A stretch of DNA of 64,000 nt from Paracoccaceae bacterium (GCA_027489355.1 JAIXZY010000066.1:1-64000); one strand, 5' to 3'. Positions 8,536 to 17,334 are shown, counted from the first letter of the stretch. Notes: generated by a model from the sequence alone, not told the origin. Made by a program: numbers and translations.

Positions 8536-9318
8536 ATGAGACATCCCTTGGCGAGGCTGATCGCGCGGACGGCAGCCATAACCGGTGTGATCGCCTCTTT
8601 CGCCTTTCCCGTGCTGGCGCAAGATGGAACCGGCCCAATGCCGGAGAACGCCCAGCCGCGCAGCTATGGCGGCGGATGGGTCTGCGACATCGGTTACCGG
8701 GTAGAGGGCGCCGAATGCCTGCCTCTCGATATCCCCAAGCATGCCTTTCCAACCGGGCGCTCCTACGGGACGGGGTGGGAGTGCAACCGAGGGTACGAGG
8801 AGGTGGACGGGACGTCCTGCAATCCCATCCCGGTGCCCGCCAATGCCTTCCTCCGGTCTTCCGGTTACGATTGGGAATGCGAACGCGGGTTCCGGCAGGA
8901 GGACGAGGCATGCGTGCCCATTGTTCTGCCCGAGCGTGCCTACCTGACGGACGATGCCTCGGGGAGGGGATGGACCTGTGATCGTGGCTATGAGGCCGTT
9001 GCAGAGACATGTTCGCCGATTGCCGTGCCAGAGAACGCGTATCTGACCAACGCAGACTACGGCGCCGCCTGGGCTTGTGAAAGAGGCTTCGTCAGAATCG
9101 ACGACCGATGCGACGCCGTTGTCGTGCCATCGAATGCTTATCTGGACGAGGCATCCTATGGACCGGGCTGGAGCTGCGAGCGCGGATACGAGGCGCTGAA
9201 TGGCGCCTGTGTCGCCATCGATCTGCCGGAGAACGCCTATCTCGACCGATCCGGCAACCGGTGGAGCTGCAATCGAGGCTTCCGGCTCTCCGAAGGGGTG
9301 TGCGTCCTTGGAAGATGA
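8536..9318 (+). CDS. Secreted cysteine-repeat protein with seven approx. 33-residue repeats
   Basis: The start at 8536 is chosen because AAGGA lies 10 bases upstream and a signal peptide follows directly (residues 1-28, ending FAFPVLAQD). The mature protein is built of seven repeats with the pattern PENAYL, YG-W-C-RGYE, C-I. Each repeat carries two cysteines 11-12 residues apart (50/61, 83/95, 115/126, 148/159, 181/192, 214/225, 245/256), so seven disulfide-closed loops are likely in the periplasm or outside. A longer frame opens at 8329, overlapping the previous stop as ATGA, but would bury the signal peptide 70 residues inside. Similar repeats occur in alphaproteobacterial secreted proteins of unknown role. 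Confidence 0.8.
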   Translation: MRHPLARLIARTAAITGVIASFAFPVLAQDGTGPMPENAQPRSYGGGWVCDIGYRVEGAECLPLDIPKHAFPTGRSYGTGWECNRGYEEVDGTSCNPIPVPANAFLRSSGYDWECERGFRQEDEACVPIVLPERAYLTDDASGRGWTCDRGYEAVAETCSPIAVPENAYLTNADYGAAWACERGFVRIDDRCDAVVVPSNAYLDEASYGPGWSCERGYEALNGACVAIDLPENAYLDRSGNRWSCNRGFRLSEGVCVLGR

Positions 9319-9331
9319 GGGTGACAGAACG

Positions 9332-10159
9332 ATGCGCAGCCGCGTGTCCGGCATGCGCGTCAGCATAGGGTGTCGTCTCCGATACAGCTTCCCTCAACCG
9401 ACGCCGCTGATTGCGCTGCTGAACGTGCACTACTCGCGCTTCGGCGATCTGGAGCGTGCCGATTATCTCGTGACTCAGCCGAGCGTGCCGCTTGAAAGCT
9501 ACCATGACGGTTTCGGCAACTGGTGCACGCGTCTCGTGGCTCCGGCGGGCGACTTCTGCCTGTCGACGGATGGCGTCTTCCGCGATACGGGCCTGCCTGA
9601 TCCCTCCATGCCCGGCGCGCGGCAGCACGAGGTTCAGGATCTTCCTTTCGAGACCCTCGTGTTTCTGCAGGGCAGCCGATACTGCGATACCGACCTTCTG
9701 TCGGAGGAGGCGTGGCGCCTGTTCGAGACCGCTGACCCCGGATGGTCACGCGTCCAGGCGATCTGCGATTTCGTGCATGGACATGTCCGCTTCGACTATA
9801 TGCAGGCAAAGGCGACGCGCACCGCATCGCAGACCCTCGCCGAGCGACAGGGTGTCTGCCGCGACTTCGCCCATCTCGCCATCGCCCTGTGTCGTTGCAT
9901 GAACATCCCGGCCCGCTACTGCACCGGATACCTAAGCGACATCGGTGAACCTCTGCCTCATCCGCCTGGGGATTTTGCTGCCTGGATGGAGGTATTCCTT
10001 GCTGGAGAATGGCACATGTTCGACCCGCGCAATAACAAGCCGAGGTTTGCGAGAATCCTGATCGCGCGCGGTCGCGATGCTGCCGATGTCCCTCTGACTC
10101 AGACCTTCGGCCAGAACACTTTGATGGAATTCAAGGTCTGGACGGATGACTTGGCCTGA
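9332..10159 (+). CDS. Transglutaminase-like family protein, catalytic His position altered
   Basis: A 275-residue cytosolic protein with an N-terminal beta domain and a transglutaminase/cysteine-peptidase-like core. The nucleophile motif is present (RQGVCRDFAHLAIALCR). The conserved Asp strand is present (WHMFDPRNNKP), and the family tail ARGRDAADVPLTQTFG is intact. The residue usually His just before the AW of HAW is Ala here (DFAAWMEVF). From memory this subfamily often varies at that point, so loss of activity is not certain. The start at 9332 has a GAGGG site upstream. It is 13 bases after the repeat protein and probably co-transcribed with it. Confidence 0.82.
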   Translation: MRSRVSGMRVSIGCRLRYSFPQPTPLIALLNVHYSRFGDLERADYLVTQPSVPLESYHDGFGNWCTRLVAPAGDFCLSTDGVFRDTGLPDPSMPGARQHEVQDLPFETLVFLQGSRYCDTDLLSEEAWRLFETADPGWSRVQAICDFVHGHVRFDYMQAKATRTASQTLAERQGVCRDFAHLAIALCRCMNIPARYCTGYLSDIGEPLPHPPGDFAAWMEVFLAGEWHMFDPRNNKPRFARILIARGRDAADVPLTQTFGQNTLMEFKVWTDDLA

Positions 10160-10249
10160 CTGACCTCGGCTTCCTTTTCGATGTACCATCGCAATTCGGG
10201 TCGCCAGCCCCCATATGTTCAGTACCGATGCGAATTATCCCAGTCCGAA

Positions 10250-10429
10250 ATGGACAAGGAGTTGGCGTCGGAAAATCAAAGGATCGATGAATTGTCCTTC
10301 AAGGACCTGACCGCCAGGGCTGCGGCTGCGTTAAAGCCCAAGCTTGCGAAAACAGCGACGACCCCTGCCAAGGAGACCGAGCCCAAGGCTTCTGGAAAGG
10401 ATGCACCCGCGAAACCCAAGACATCTTGA
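10250..10429 (+). CDS. Possible small Lys/Ala/Pro-rich protein
   Basis: A short frame (59 residues from the ATG at 10250, or 82 from 10181) with a charged helix (DKELASENQRIDELSFKDLT) followed by an Ala/Lys/Pro tail. Such tails are typical of disordered or DNA-associated small proteins. The ribosome site is weak for either start, so the gene is only moderately supported. Without it, the stretch 10160-10506 would hold nothing recognisable. Confidence 0.4.
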   Translation: MDKELASENQRIDELSFKDLTARAAAALKPKLAKTATTPAKETEPKASGKDAPAKPKTS

Positions 10430-10506
10430 GGGTGTACACCGGTTACGCGCCTCATTCCCGTGAGGGGCGCGGACCGCCCACAGCACCATAGGAAAGGAAC
10501 GCGCGA

Positions 10507-11040
10507 ATGGAAGACATGGCGAAAAAGACCATTGCGGTTTTTTCTCGGCCCTTCACAGTTTCAGGCTTCGACGAGACGCTCCCGGCGGGAGAGTACCGGA
10601 TCGAAACGGAGGTGGCTTCGCCCCCTGATCAACGGGATCCCGCAGCCTGGAAAGCCTCCGTCCTTGTGAAGCTTCATTCCCGGATATCTCATCCGGGACT
10701 TGCACGGACTCTGACTGTTTCCCTTGCCGACCTCGACCAAGCACGCGCCAGAGACAAGCTCACGGGCAGGGCCTTGTCCAACTTATTCCTTGAAGAAATG
10801 CTGTCTGACCCGATGGTACAACTCGTGATGAAGGCCGACGGGGTCTCCGAGGCGCACCTGCGACATCTCTATTCCGGGTCTGGGACATCCGATCCGAACC
10901 TGGCTGCGCCGCCTTCCAAGACGACCGCCCGAGGAGCGCGGGACGAAGAGTCGATCCGGACCGCCGAAAACGAAGGCATGCCTACGCGACCGGACTCGCC
11001 GCCGCCCTTGCGCACCCGTCTGGCTGCGGGAAAAACGTGA
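10507..11040 (+). CDS. LPAGxY-motif protein with extended C-terminus (177 aa)
   Basis: The start has AGGAAAGGAAC upstream. The N-terminal 90 residues are paralogous to the 7165-7479 protein (FSRPFTVSGFDETLPAGEYRI, LVKLHSRISHPGLARTLTVS). A helical region follows (LSNLFLEEMLSDPMVQLVM), then a disordered tail with AENEGMPTRPDS. Nearly the same tail motif (AENEGMLPTRPNS) is encoded at about 8380-8421. It overlaps the next gene at the stop (GTGATG). The function is unknown. Two copies in one island suggest a local duplication with divergence. Confidence 0.75.
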   Translation: MEDMAKKTIAVFSRPFTVSGFDETLPAGEYRIETEVASPPDQRDPAAWKASVLVKLHSRISHPGLARTLTVSLADLDQARARDKLTGRALSNLFLEEMLSDPMVQLVMKADGVSEAHLRHLYSGSGTSDPNLAAPPSKTTARGARDEESIRTAENEGMPTRPDSPPPLRTRLAAGKT

Positions 11041-11249
11041 TGGCCGACGAGGCCATCGCCAAGGGTGACGTACCGGACATCGCGACCCCAAGGGCCGTGG
11101 GTGATGTTCCGCAAGAACGCCGATGCCTGCGATGCGAAACCTCGTTCTGGAGTGAGGGCTTCGGAGAACGGATTTGCCGACGCTGCAAGGGGTTGAATGC
11201 CTGGCGGAACGCCGGGCCCGTCAGCGCGGGCGCATCTCGCCGCCGCTGA
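11040..11249 (+). CDS. Small zinc-ribbon protein (69 aa)
   Basis: The frame reads [10 protein letters not shown] and then a compact zinc-finger-like core: CLRC ([12 protein letters not shown]) ICRRC, that is, two CxxC pairs 13 residues apart. The ending is [10 protein letters not shown] plus a basic tail. The family is common near stress genes in alphaproteobacteria and is presumed to bind zinc, possibly contacting RNA, DNA or a partner protein. The ATG at 11040 overlaps the previous stop, so translation is coupled. Its 3' end overlaps the presumed leader of the next gene. Confidence 0.72.
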   Translation: MADEAIAKGDVPDIATPRAVGDVPQERRCLRCETSFWSEGFGERICRRCKGLNAWRNAGPVSAGASRRR

Positions 11250-11296
11250 TCCCGCAGCCGCGCGCCGTCTTCCTCAATCCTGACTGGAACATCATT

Positions 11297-12220
11297 TTGG
11301 CCTGCCTCGAGATCGTTCACACCACGACCTACAGATACCGTCAAAAGGTCCCTCTTGGGCCCCATCGGTTGATGCTACGTCCCCGAGAAACAAGGGAACT
11401 GCGACTACTTGCACATGCCCTCTCCATTTCTCCGACGGCGACGGTGACCTGGGCGCATGACGTGGCCGGCAACGCTGTCGCCACCGCCATCTTTGACGGC
11501 GTGACGGATCATCTGGTGATCGAGAGCCGTGCCACAGTGGATCTCACCGCGCCTGCATGGCCGGTCTTTGCCATCGCCGCCTCGGCCGCGCAGTACCCCT
11601 TTGTCTACGCCAGCGACGAATGGACGGATCTGGGCGCGTTGACGGTCCCGCAGTATCCTGACCCGGACGGCCGGCTTTCCCTATGGGTCGAGGGCTTTGT
11701 CATGGCGCGCCCGACCGACACGCTGTCCTTGCTGAAGGACATCAGCAATGGTGTGTTCACCCAGATTTCCTACCAGAGCCGTGACACTGAAGGCACCCAG
11801 TCACCGATCGAGACGCTCGACCGGCGATGGGGCTCGTGCCGTGATCTTGCGGTCCTGCTTGCCGAAGCTGCGCGCACGCTTGGACTCGGTTCCCGCATCG
11901 TATCCGGCTATCTGTCAAATGCGGAAGAATGCCTTTTGGGTTCTGCGGGTCCCGGGTCCACCCATGCCTGGGTCGAGATATTTGTCCCCGGTGCCGGATG
12001 GATTGCCTTCGATCCCACGAACCGAAGCTTTGGGTCCCGGAACCTGATACCACTCGCCGTGGCCCGAAACATCGCACAGGTGACCCCGGTGGCAGGCAAC
12101 TTTGTCGGAACGAACGTCGATTTGCTCTCGATGGAGGTACTCGTAAAAGTAGAGAGTGCGTCGGCACAAGACAACTCGCTACTGGCCCCAATAGGCGGGG
12201 CGGACATCGCGCTTGTCTAA
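11297..12220 (+). CDS. Transglutaminase-like protein with intact Cys-His-Asp triad
   Basis: The protein has the bacterial transglutaminase N-terminal beta domain ([27 protein letters not shown]) followed by the catalytic core. The nucleophile is in [13 protein letters not shown], the His in STHAWVEIF and the Asp in GWIAFDPTN, so all three are present. No ATG exists in frame; TTG at 11297 gives about 307 residues, close to the family length, but the start is uncertain. It shares fold and island with the 9332-10159 protein, whose His is replaced. Likely a cytosolic peptidase or amide-processing enzyme; the substrate is unknown. Confidence 0.82.
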   Translation: MACLEIVHTTTYRYRQKVPLGPHRLMLRPRETRELRLLAHALSISPTATVTWAHDVAGNAVATAIFDGVTDHLVIESRATVDLTAPAWPVFAIAASAAQYPFVYASDEWTDLGALTVPQYPDPDGRLSLWVEGFVMARPTDTLSLLKDISNGVFTQISYQSRDTEGTQSPIETLDRRWGSCRDLAVLLAEAARTLGLGSRIVSGYLSNAEECLLGSAGPGSTHAWVEIFVPGAGWIAFDPTNRSFGSRNLIPLAVARNIAQVTPVAGNFVGTNVDLLSMEVLVKVESASAQDNSLLAPIGGADIALV

Positions 12221-12389
12221 TGGCGTTTCGGTGGGACTGGCTTGCGCCTGCTGGTTTAAACCTAGCAATAACAATGCCTTAATGACCGGAGAAGGTTGGA
12301 CCTCAGGCCCATCCGCTCCGCCAGTAATCCCGCCAATGTATTGATTATCCAGCCAGTTTCAGTCCAGCAGTAGCGTCAACTGTCGATAT

Positions 12390-13238
12390 TCAGATGTTGG
12401 TCTGGTCGGGCGGCACCCCTTGTGGCAGGGCGGCGGCACCCTCGGCATCTTCGCAATTGACGTTCTCTATTCCAACGCCGTAGCAGGTCATCGACAACGA
12501 TCCGAGTGCATAGCCCCGCAAGAGCGCCTTGGCATCTCCCTTCTCCGCCGCGAACCCTGCGGTGTAGAGCAGGGGGATGAAGTGGTCAGGCGTCGGGACG
12601 GCCATGTCATAATCTGAATGCTCAAGCGCCTTCAGAATGTCCGCGGGTGCCTCGGACATCTGGCGGGCGATCATGTCGTTAAAGCGCTGCGCCCAGGCCG
12701 CGCCCGCGTCTGGCTTGTTCCACTCGATCCGGCGCAGGTTGTGGACGACATTGCCGCTGGAGACGACCATCACCCCGCGCCTGCGCAGCGCGTTCAGTTT
12801 CGCGGCAAGATCGAGGTGATACTCTATCGGCTTCAGCGCGTTGATCGACAGTTGCACCACCGGGACATCGGCCTTGGGAAAGAGGTGGGCCAGGACGCTC
12901 CAGGTGCCGTGATCGAGGCCCCACTGATCATGATCGGCCCCCACCCAATGCGGCTTGACGACTTCTGCGATCTCTCCGGCCAGCGCGGGCAGACCGGGGG
13001 CGGGGTAGTCGAAGTCGAACAACGCTTTCGGGAAGCCGTAGAAGTCGTGGATGGTGCGGGGCCGGGACATCGCCGTCACCGCCGTCGCCCCAATGAACCA
13101 GTGCGCGGAGACCACAAGGATCGCCCGCGGTCGCGGCAAGGCCGCCCCGAGCTTGCGCCAGGCGCGGGTATAGCCGTTTTCCTCAAGCGTGTTCATCGGG
13201 CTGCCATGACCGAGGAACAGCGCGGGCATCGTCTCCAT
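12390..13238 (-). CDS. ygiD: Extradiol dioxygenase, 4,5-DOPA dioxygenase family
   Basis: A 282-residue member of the LigB-like class III extradiol dioxygenase family (YgiD/DODA). It has the metal-site motifs LFLGHGSPMN near the start, VVSAHWF, GLDHGTWSVL and the late SSGNVVHNL. These proteins use a non-haem metal (zinc or iron) and open catechol rings such as DOPA in vitro; the natural substrate is often unknown. The start at 13238 is preceded by GGAGG. It is a single gene with no obvious partner; the methionine transporter follows on the same strand after 150 bases. Confidence 0.88.
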   Translation of the reverse strand: METMPALFLGHGSPMNTLEENGYTRAWRKLGAALPRPRAILVVSAHWFIGATAVTAMSRPRTIHDFYGFPKALFDFDYPAPGLPALAGEIAEVVKPHWVGADHDQWGLDHGTWSVLAHLFPKADVPVVQLSINALKPIEYHLDLAAKLNALRRRGVMVVSSGNVVHNLRRIEWNKPDAGAAWAQRFNDMIARQMSEAPADILKALEHSDYDMAVPTPDHFIPLLYTAGFAAEKGDAKALLRGYALGSLSMTCYGVGIENVNCEDAEGAAALPQGVPPDQTNI

Positions 13239-13388
13239 GTCAGCCTCCGGTTTGCTCTGAAACGGATGAGGACAGGGTATCACGAATTTCCGCAAGAAAG
13301 CGTGCGTTACCGCCCCGACGACAGTGCCCCTCTGACCTGACGGTCAAAAGGGCACCGCCTTTCCCCAGCAGGACTGATCATCATCGAG

Positions 13389-14048
13389 TTAGCGCTTGTC
13401 GATTCGACGCGCGAGGTGATCTCCCGCCCACTGCAGACCGGCGACCATAACGATCAGGATTGCCACGACGGCCACCATCACCTCGGTTTCGAAGCGCTGA
13501 TAGCCGTAGCGGATGGCGATGTCGCCCAGGCCGCCGGCCCCGACCGCCCCGGCCATCGCCGAGGCGCCGATCAGGGTGACCAGCGTGACGGTGAAGCCCG
13601 AAACGATACCCGGCAGTGCCTCGGGGATTAAAACGTCACGCAGGATGGTCCAGCGGGTGGCCCCCATTGCCCGGGCGGCGTCGATCAGGGCGCGGTCGAC
13701 CTCGCGCAGGGAAACCTCGGCAACGCGGGCATAATAGGGCGCGGCGGCGATGGTCAGCGGCACGATGGCCGCCGCGATGCCGATGGCCGAGCCGGTGATC
13801 AGTCGCGTCAGCGGAATGACCGCGACCAGCAGGATGATGAAGGGCACCGAGCGGAGCGCGTTCACCACCAGGCCCAGCGACCGGTTGATCGCCAGGTTCT
13901 GGAAGATGCCGTCACGGTCGGTGGTGACCAGGATCAGCGCCAGCGGCAGGCCGATCACGAAGGACAGCGCACCGGAGACTCCGGTCATCACCAGCGTTTC
14001 CCAAAGCCCCTGCAGCAGCAGGTCAAACATCGCGCGGGACATGGCCAA
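13389..14048 (-). CDS. metI: D-methionine ABC transporter permease MetI
   Basis: The membrane part of the MetNIQ importer: 219 residues with about five transmembrane helices and the EAA coupling loop (DRALIDAARAMGATRWTILRDVLIPEALPG). It overlaps the end of metN. Several Met codons at 14030-14048 are possible starts; MFDLLLQGLW at 14030 matches the usual MetI N-terminus and would overlap metN by only 8 bases. Last gene of the metQ-metN-metI operon. Confidence 0.93.
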   Translation of the reverse strand: MAMSRAMFDLLLQGLWETLVMTGVSGALSFVIGLPLALILVTTDRDGIFQNLAINRSLGLVVNALRSVPFIILLVAVIPLTRLITGSAIGIAAAIVPLTIAAAPYYARVAEVSLREVDRALIDAARAMGATRWTILRDVLIPEALPGIVSGFTVTLVTLIGASAMAGAVGAGGLGDIAIRYGYQRFETEVMVAVVAILIVMVAGLQWAGDHLARRIDKR

Positions 14049-15066
14049 TCACCTCGATCGCGGTTGTTTCGGGTTGAAGTCGGGCCACGACGGCAGCCAC
14101 GCGGCCGGGATCGCTGGTTCCCAACGCCAGGAAAAGACGACCGTATGGCTCGCCCTGCACGTCGTTCAACCCGCCATGCAGCAGCCGAGGCGGCTGGCCG
14201 GTGATCCCCTCGATGATGGCAAGAAGCGGCTGCCGTGCCGCCGGGCCATAGACATCCACACGGATCAGCGCCTGTTCGCCCTCGGCCGTGATACGAGAGG
14301 CAAGGTCCTGCGGCAGCACGGGCGAGAGCCCGCGCAAAAGGCTGCGCGTCGTCTCGGCCTGCGGCGAAGCCAGGACGCGGGCGACCGGTCCCTGCTCCAC
14401 GATCCGCCCCGCATCCAGCACCAGCACCCGGTGCGCGATCTGGCGGACGACCTCCATCTCATGCGTGATCATCAGGATCGTGACGCCCATCTGGCGGTTC
14501 ACATCCTGCAGCAGCGCCAGGATCGCCTGCGTCGTTTCCGGGTCCAGCGCCGAGGTCGCCTCGTCCGACAACAGAAGCAGCGGATCGGCGGCCAGCGCCC
14601 GCGCGATGCCGACGCGCTGCTTCTGCCCGCCCGAGAGCCGCGCAGGATAGGTGTCGGCCTTGTCAGCGAGGCCGACCAGATCGAGAAGCTCCATCACCTT
14701 GGCCCGGCGCTGCGCGGCCGGCTCGCCCGCAATCTTCAACGGCAGGGCGACGTTCTCGGCCACGGTCTTGGCCGAGAGAAGGTTGAAATGCTGGAAGATC
14801 ATCCCGATCCGCCGCCGGATCGGCTGCAGCGCCTGTTCGGACAGGCTGGTGATGTCGGTGCCGTCGATCTCCACCCGGCCCGCCTGCGGCCGGTCCAGCC
14901 CGTTCAGGCAGCGGATCAAGGTCGATTTCCCCGCACCCGAGCGGCCGATCAGACCGACGATCTCGCCCGACTCGAGCGTCAGCGAGATGCCGTCCAGTGC
15001 CGGGCGGTCGGAGAAGCGTCGCACGACCCCTTCCAGCCGCACTACGGGACGTTTCAAGCCCGTCAT
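14023..15066 (-). CDS. metN: Methionine ABC transporter ATP-binding protein MetN
   Basis: A 347-residue ATPase that powers methionine import. Walker A (GRSGAGKST), Q-loop (FQHFN), signature (LSGGQKQRVGIARALA), Walker B (LLLSDEATSALD) and the switch His (ITHEM) are all canonical. The last 80 residues form the NIL regulatory domain, which in E. coli MetN binds methionine and shuts down transport. It sits between metQ and metI in the expected order. Confidence 0.95.
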   Translation of the reverse strand: MTGLKRPVVRLEGVVRRFSDRPALDGISLTLESGEIVGLIGRSGAGKSTLIRCLNGLDRPQAGRVEIDGTDITSLSEQALQPIRRRIGMIFQHFNLLSAKTVAENVALPLKIAGEPAAQRRAKVMELLDLVGLADKADTYPARLSGGQKQRVGIARALAADPLLLLSDEATSALDPETTQAILALLQDVNRQMGVTILMITHEMEVVRQIAHRVLVLDAGRIVEQGPVARVLASPQAETTRSLLRGLSPVLPQDLASRITAEGEQALIRVDVYGPAARQPLLAIIEGITGQPPRLLHGGLNDVQGEPYGRLFLALGTSDPGRVAAVVARLQPETTAIEVIGHVPRDV

Positions 15067-15136
15067 ACTTTCGTTCCTTCAAATGCTGGCAGGCGCGCCC
15101 CTATCGGACGCGCCTGCCGGAAGTGCAAGCCGGGTC

Positions 15137-15934
15137 TTACCAGGCCGGAGTCGCGGCGCCCTTGTAGGCGGTGGCATAGGCCTCTTTCACCGCATCGCTC
15201 TGGAAGGCGGTGCGCAGGGCTTCGACCCAGGCGGCGTCCTTGTCCTCGGTCCTGACGGCGATGAAGTTCATGTAAGGGTTGTTCTCGCCCGATTCCTGCG
15301 CGATGCGGAAGTCCAAGAGACCGGCCTTCGCGGCCCAGTCGGTGTTGACCACGGCGGCATCCAGATCGTCGATCGCCCGGCCCACCACGCCCGCGTCAAG
15401 CTCGCGCAGGTCGAAGTTCTTCGGGTTCTCGGTCACGTCGATCACCGTGGCCAGGATCCCGGCCTCGGGGTTCAGCTTGATCAGGCCAAGCTGCTCCAGC
15501 ACCTTCAGCGCGCGGCCGCCGTTCGAGGGGTCGTTCGGCAGGCCGATCACGGCGCCCTCGGGCAGCTCTTCCAGCGACTTGTAGGTCTTGGAGTAGACGC
15601 CGATCGGGAAGATGGCCGTGTCGATCACCGGGGAGATCTCATACCCGTGCGCCTGGATCTGGGATTCAAGATATGGGCCGTGCTGGAAGGCGTTGGCGTC
15701 GATTTCCTTGTTCGCCAAAGCCTCATTGGGCTGGGTGTAGTCGTTGAAGATCACCGTCTCGATGGTCAGCCCGGCCGCCTTCGCCTGCTCGGCCACCGCG
15801 GCCCAGACGGTCTCGTCCTCGCCGCCCATGATGCCGACCTTCAGGGTGGTTTCCTGGGCGCTGACGGCCGAGGTCAGGGACAAGGCGGCCGCAAAGGCCA
15901 GGGCGGCGCGGCGGGTGATGGACAGGGTGGGCAT
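15137..15934 (-). CDS. metQ: Methionine-binding periplasmic protein MetQ
   Basis: A 265-residue NlpA-family binding protein that delivers methionine to MetNI. It has a signal peptide at residues 1-26 (ALAFAAALSLTSAVSAQET) without a clear lipobox Cys, so it may be soluble rather than a lipoprotein. Family motifs include LKVGIMGGEDE, FNDYTQPNEAL, NAFQHGPYL and the YKGAATPAW ending. The start at 15934 has GAGGATA upstream. Nested hairpins in its leader (15955-16007) could serve regulation. Confidence 0.94.
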   Translation of the reverse strand: MPTLSITRRAALAFAAALSLTSAVSAQETTLKVGIMGGEDETVWAAVAEQAKAAGLTIETVIFNDYTQPNEALANKEIDANAFQHGPYLESQIQAHGYEISPVIDTAIFPIGVYSKTYKSLEELPEGAVIGLPNDPSNGGRALKVLEQLGLIKLNPEAGILATVIDVTENPKNFDLRELDAGVVGRAIDDLDAAVVNTDWAAKAGLLDFRIAQESGENNPYMNFIAVRTEDKDAAWVEALRTAFQSDAVKEAYATAYKGAATPAW

Positions 15935-15954
15935 TAAGGTATCCTCGTATTGCG

Positions 15955-16007
15955 TGCAGGTCGTCCGGCGGGAACCGGACCGGGGGAAGGTATGTCTCGC
16001 ACCTGCA
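15955..16007 (-). promoter_or_regulatory. Structured 5' leader of metQ (nested hairpins)
   Basis: In the minus-strand leader, TGCAGGT/ACCTGCA arms (15955-15961 and 16001-16007) enclose a perfect GTCCGG/CCGGAC hairpin (15963-15968 and 15975-15980). The structure ends about 21 bases before the metQ ATG. It does not match the SAM riboswitch consensus sequences I know. A promoter-like TTGTCT to CATACC pair lies just upstream. It may be a leader with a regulatory role. Confidence 0.45.
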
Positions 16008-16019
16008 GCAAAGACAATT

Positions 16020-16382
16020 TGAAAGCGGAGAACATCTTGCTGAACTACCTTCGAGTAACGGGACAGGCGGAGCGATTTTTTCCCGCATAAGAGAATTCTG
16101 TCGGTCGAGCCTGGTATGCCTTCCCGAATCACGCTCAGCCTGCAGGACGGATCCGATCTGTGACGGCCAGCCTTCAGGTGGTCCAAGCTTGCAGCTCTGA
16201 CCCGCGCAATGTGTCACTCTCCGCTACCGGTGCAAAGCTACTGGTGGCGACGTCGACTCGGGGCAAAGGCAACCATGACCACTCTCTGACCTGCCCCCCG
16301 GTCGTCCCTCGTTCATAACGAGAGTCCTTGGGGTTGATAGTGGTCGGTTTCGGGTTGGGCAAGCGCGCAGGGCATCAGAGCC
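16020..16382. other. Intergenic stretch with no gene recognised
   Basis: Lies between the metQ leader and the 3' end of the LysR gene. No frame with a credible start or family was found on either strand. TGACCTGCCCCCC (around 16287-16299) resembles the outer end of some IS3-type elements, but no second end or transposase remnant was recognised. Confidence 0.5.
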
Positions 16383-17297
16383 TCAGCGCACCGACCGCGC
16401 CCGCTCTATCACCTCAGCGGCGTGCCGCTGACATTTGCCGAGCAGAACCTTGCGCCCGAATTTCGAGACCAATCCTTTCGGCCAGATTGCCCGATACTCG
16501 ATCAGGAACTCTGGCCGAAACGGGATGAAGCGTAGGCGATCGGGACGGGCCACCTGGGTCGCGAAGGAATCCACAATGGTGACACCGATCCCGCTTTCGG
16601 CCATGGCGACCGCGCCAGCCATTAACGAGCAGCGAATGACCTCCCTCGGCTGGACGCCATGGGACTGGAACATGACATCCAGCCTGGTCTGCAATTCCTC
16701 GCTGGTGGACAAGCCGATGAACGCTTCGTCGTGCAGGTCCTCGATCTGGATGACCTCGCGGGTCTCGAGGTGATGGCCCACAGGCACGGCGCAATAGGTC
16801 GGGGATACCGCCACCCTGACGCTTTCCACGCCCTCGACCTCGGGCAAGGCCGAGACGAGCGCGAATTCCATCTGGCCGGCCGCGACGCGGTTCGTCAGCA
16901 TGACACTGTCGCCCGAGATGACCTCGACCGTATGCCCCTGCGCAATCAGGGTGGAGGGCACCACCGCTGGAACAAGCGTCATGGCCAGCAGTGGGACAAC
17001 CCCGAACGAAACCGGTGCAAGTGAGCCCGCAGCCATCTTGCCGACAATGACATTGACGCGGTCGAGTGTGGTGAACAGCTGTGCCGTCTGCTCGAACAGT
17101 TGCATCGCGCTGGCCGTGGGGATCAGTTTTCCCTGCCGCCTGTCGAACAGAGAAAATCCGATCAGATGCTCCATCTGGGCGATGGTCTTGCTGACGGCCG
17201 GCTGGCTTACGCCAAGGGCGCGCGCGGCCGACGAGGCGCTGCCCCGCAGGATGACGGCCTGGAATACCTCGATGTGCCTGAACTCCAGCTTCTGCAC
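16383..17297 (-). CDS. LysR-family transcriptional regulator
   Basis: A 304-residue LysR protein. The N-terminal winged helix reads FRHIEVFQAVILRGSASSAARALGVSQPAVSKTIAQME. The substrate-binding co-inducer domain follows, with the usual hinge. The start is GTG at 17297. It is divergent from the RidA/ABC/oxidase operon and is its most likely regulator. Two ATAACCTG direct repeats, 20 bases apart, lie 10-37 bases upstream of its own start and are the best candidate binding site. By analogy with similar operons the inducer could be an amino acid or imino acid; this is inferred. Confidence 0.9.
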   Translation of the reverse strand: MQKLEFRHIEVFQAVILRGSASSAARALGVSQPAVSKTIAQMEHLIGFSLFDRRQGKLIPTASAMQLFEQTAQLFTTLDRVNVIVGKMAAGSLAPVSFGVVPLLAMTLVPAVVPSTLIAQGHTVEVISGDSVMLTNRVAAGQMEFALVSALPEVEGVESVRVAVSPTYCAVPVGHHLETREVIQIEDLHDEAFIGLSTSEELQTRLDVMFQSHGVQPREVIRCSLMAGAVAMAESGIGVTIVDSFATQVARPDRLRFIPFRPEFLIEYRAIWPKGLVSKFGRKVLLGKCQRHAAEVIERARSVR

Positions 17298-17306
17298 GGC
17301 CGCCTC

Positions 17307-17334
17307 ATAACCTGCCCGAATTGCCTATAACCTG
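17307..17334. promoter_or_regulatory. Direct-repeat candidate operator for the LysR regulator
   Basis: ATAACCTG occurs at 17307-17314 and 17327-17334. The 20-base spacing puts both copies on nearly the same face of the helix. The pair lies between the LysR start and the RidA gene, in the divergent control region. Confidence 0.5.

Noticed and set aside
15935..16060. SAM riboswitch before metQ
   Set aside because: The leader is structured but lacks the conserved core sequences of the SAM-I, SAM-II and SAM/SAH classes that I know.
16287..16299. TGACCTGCCCCCC resembling an IS3-type terminal repeat
   Set aside because: No matching second end, duplication or transposase remnant was found.
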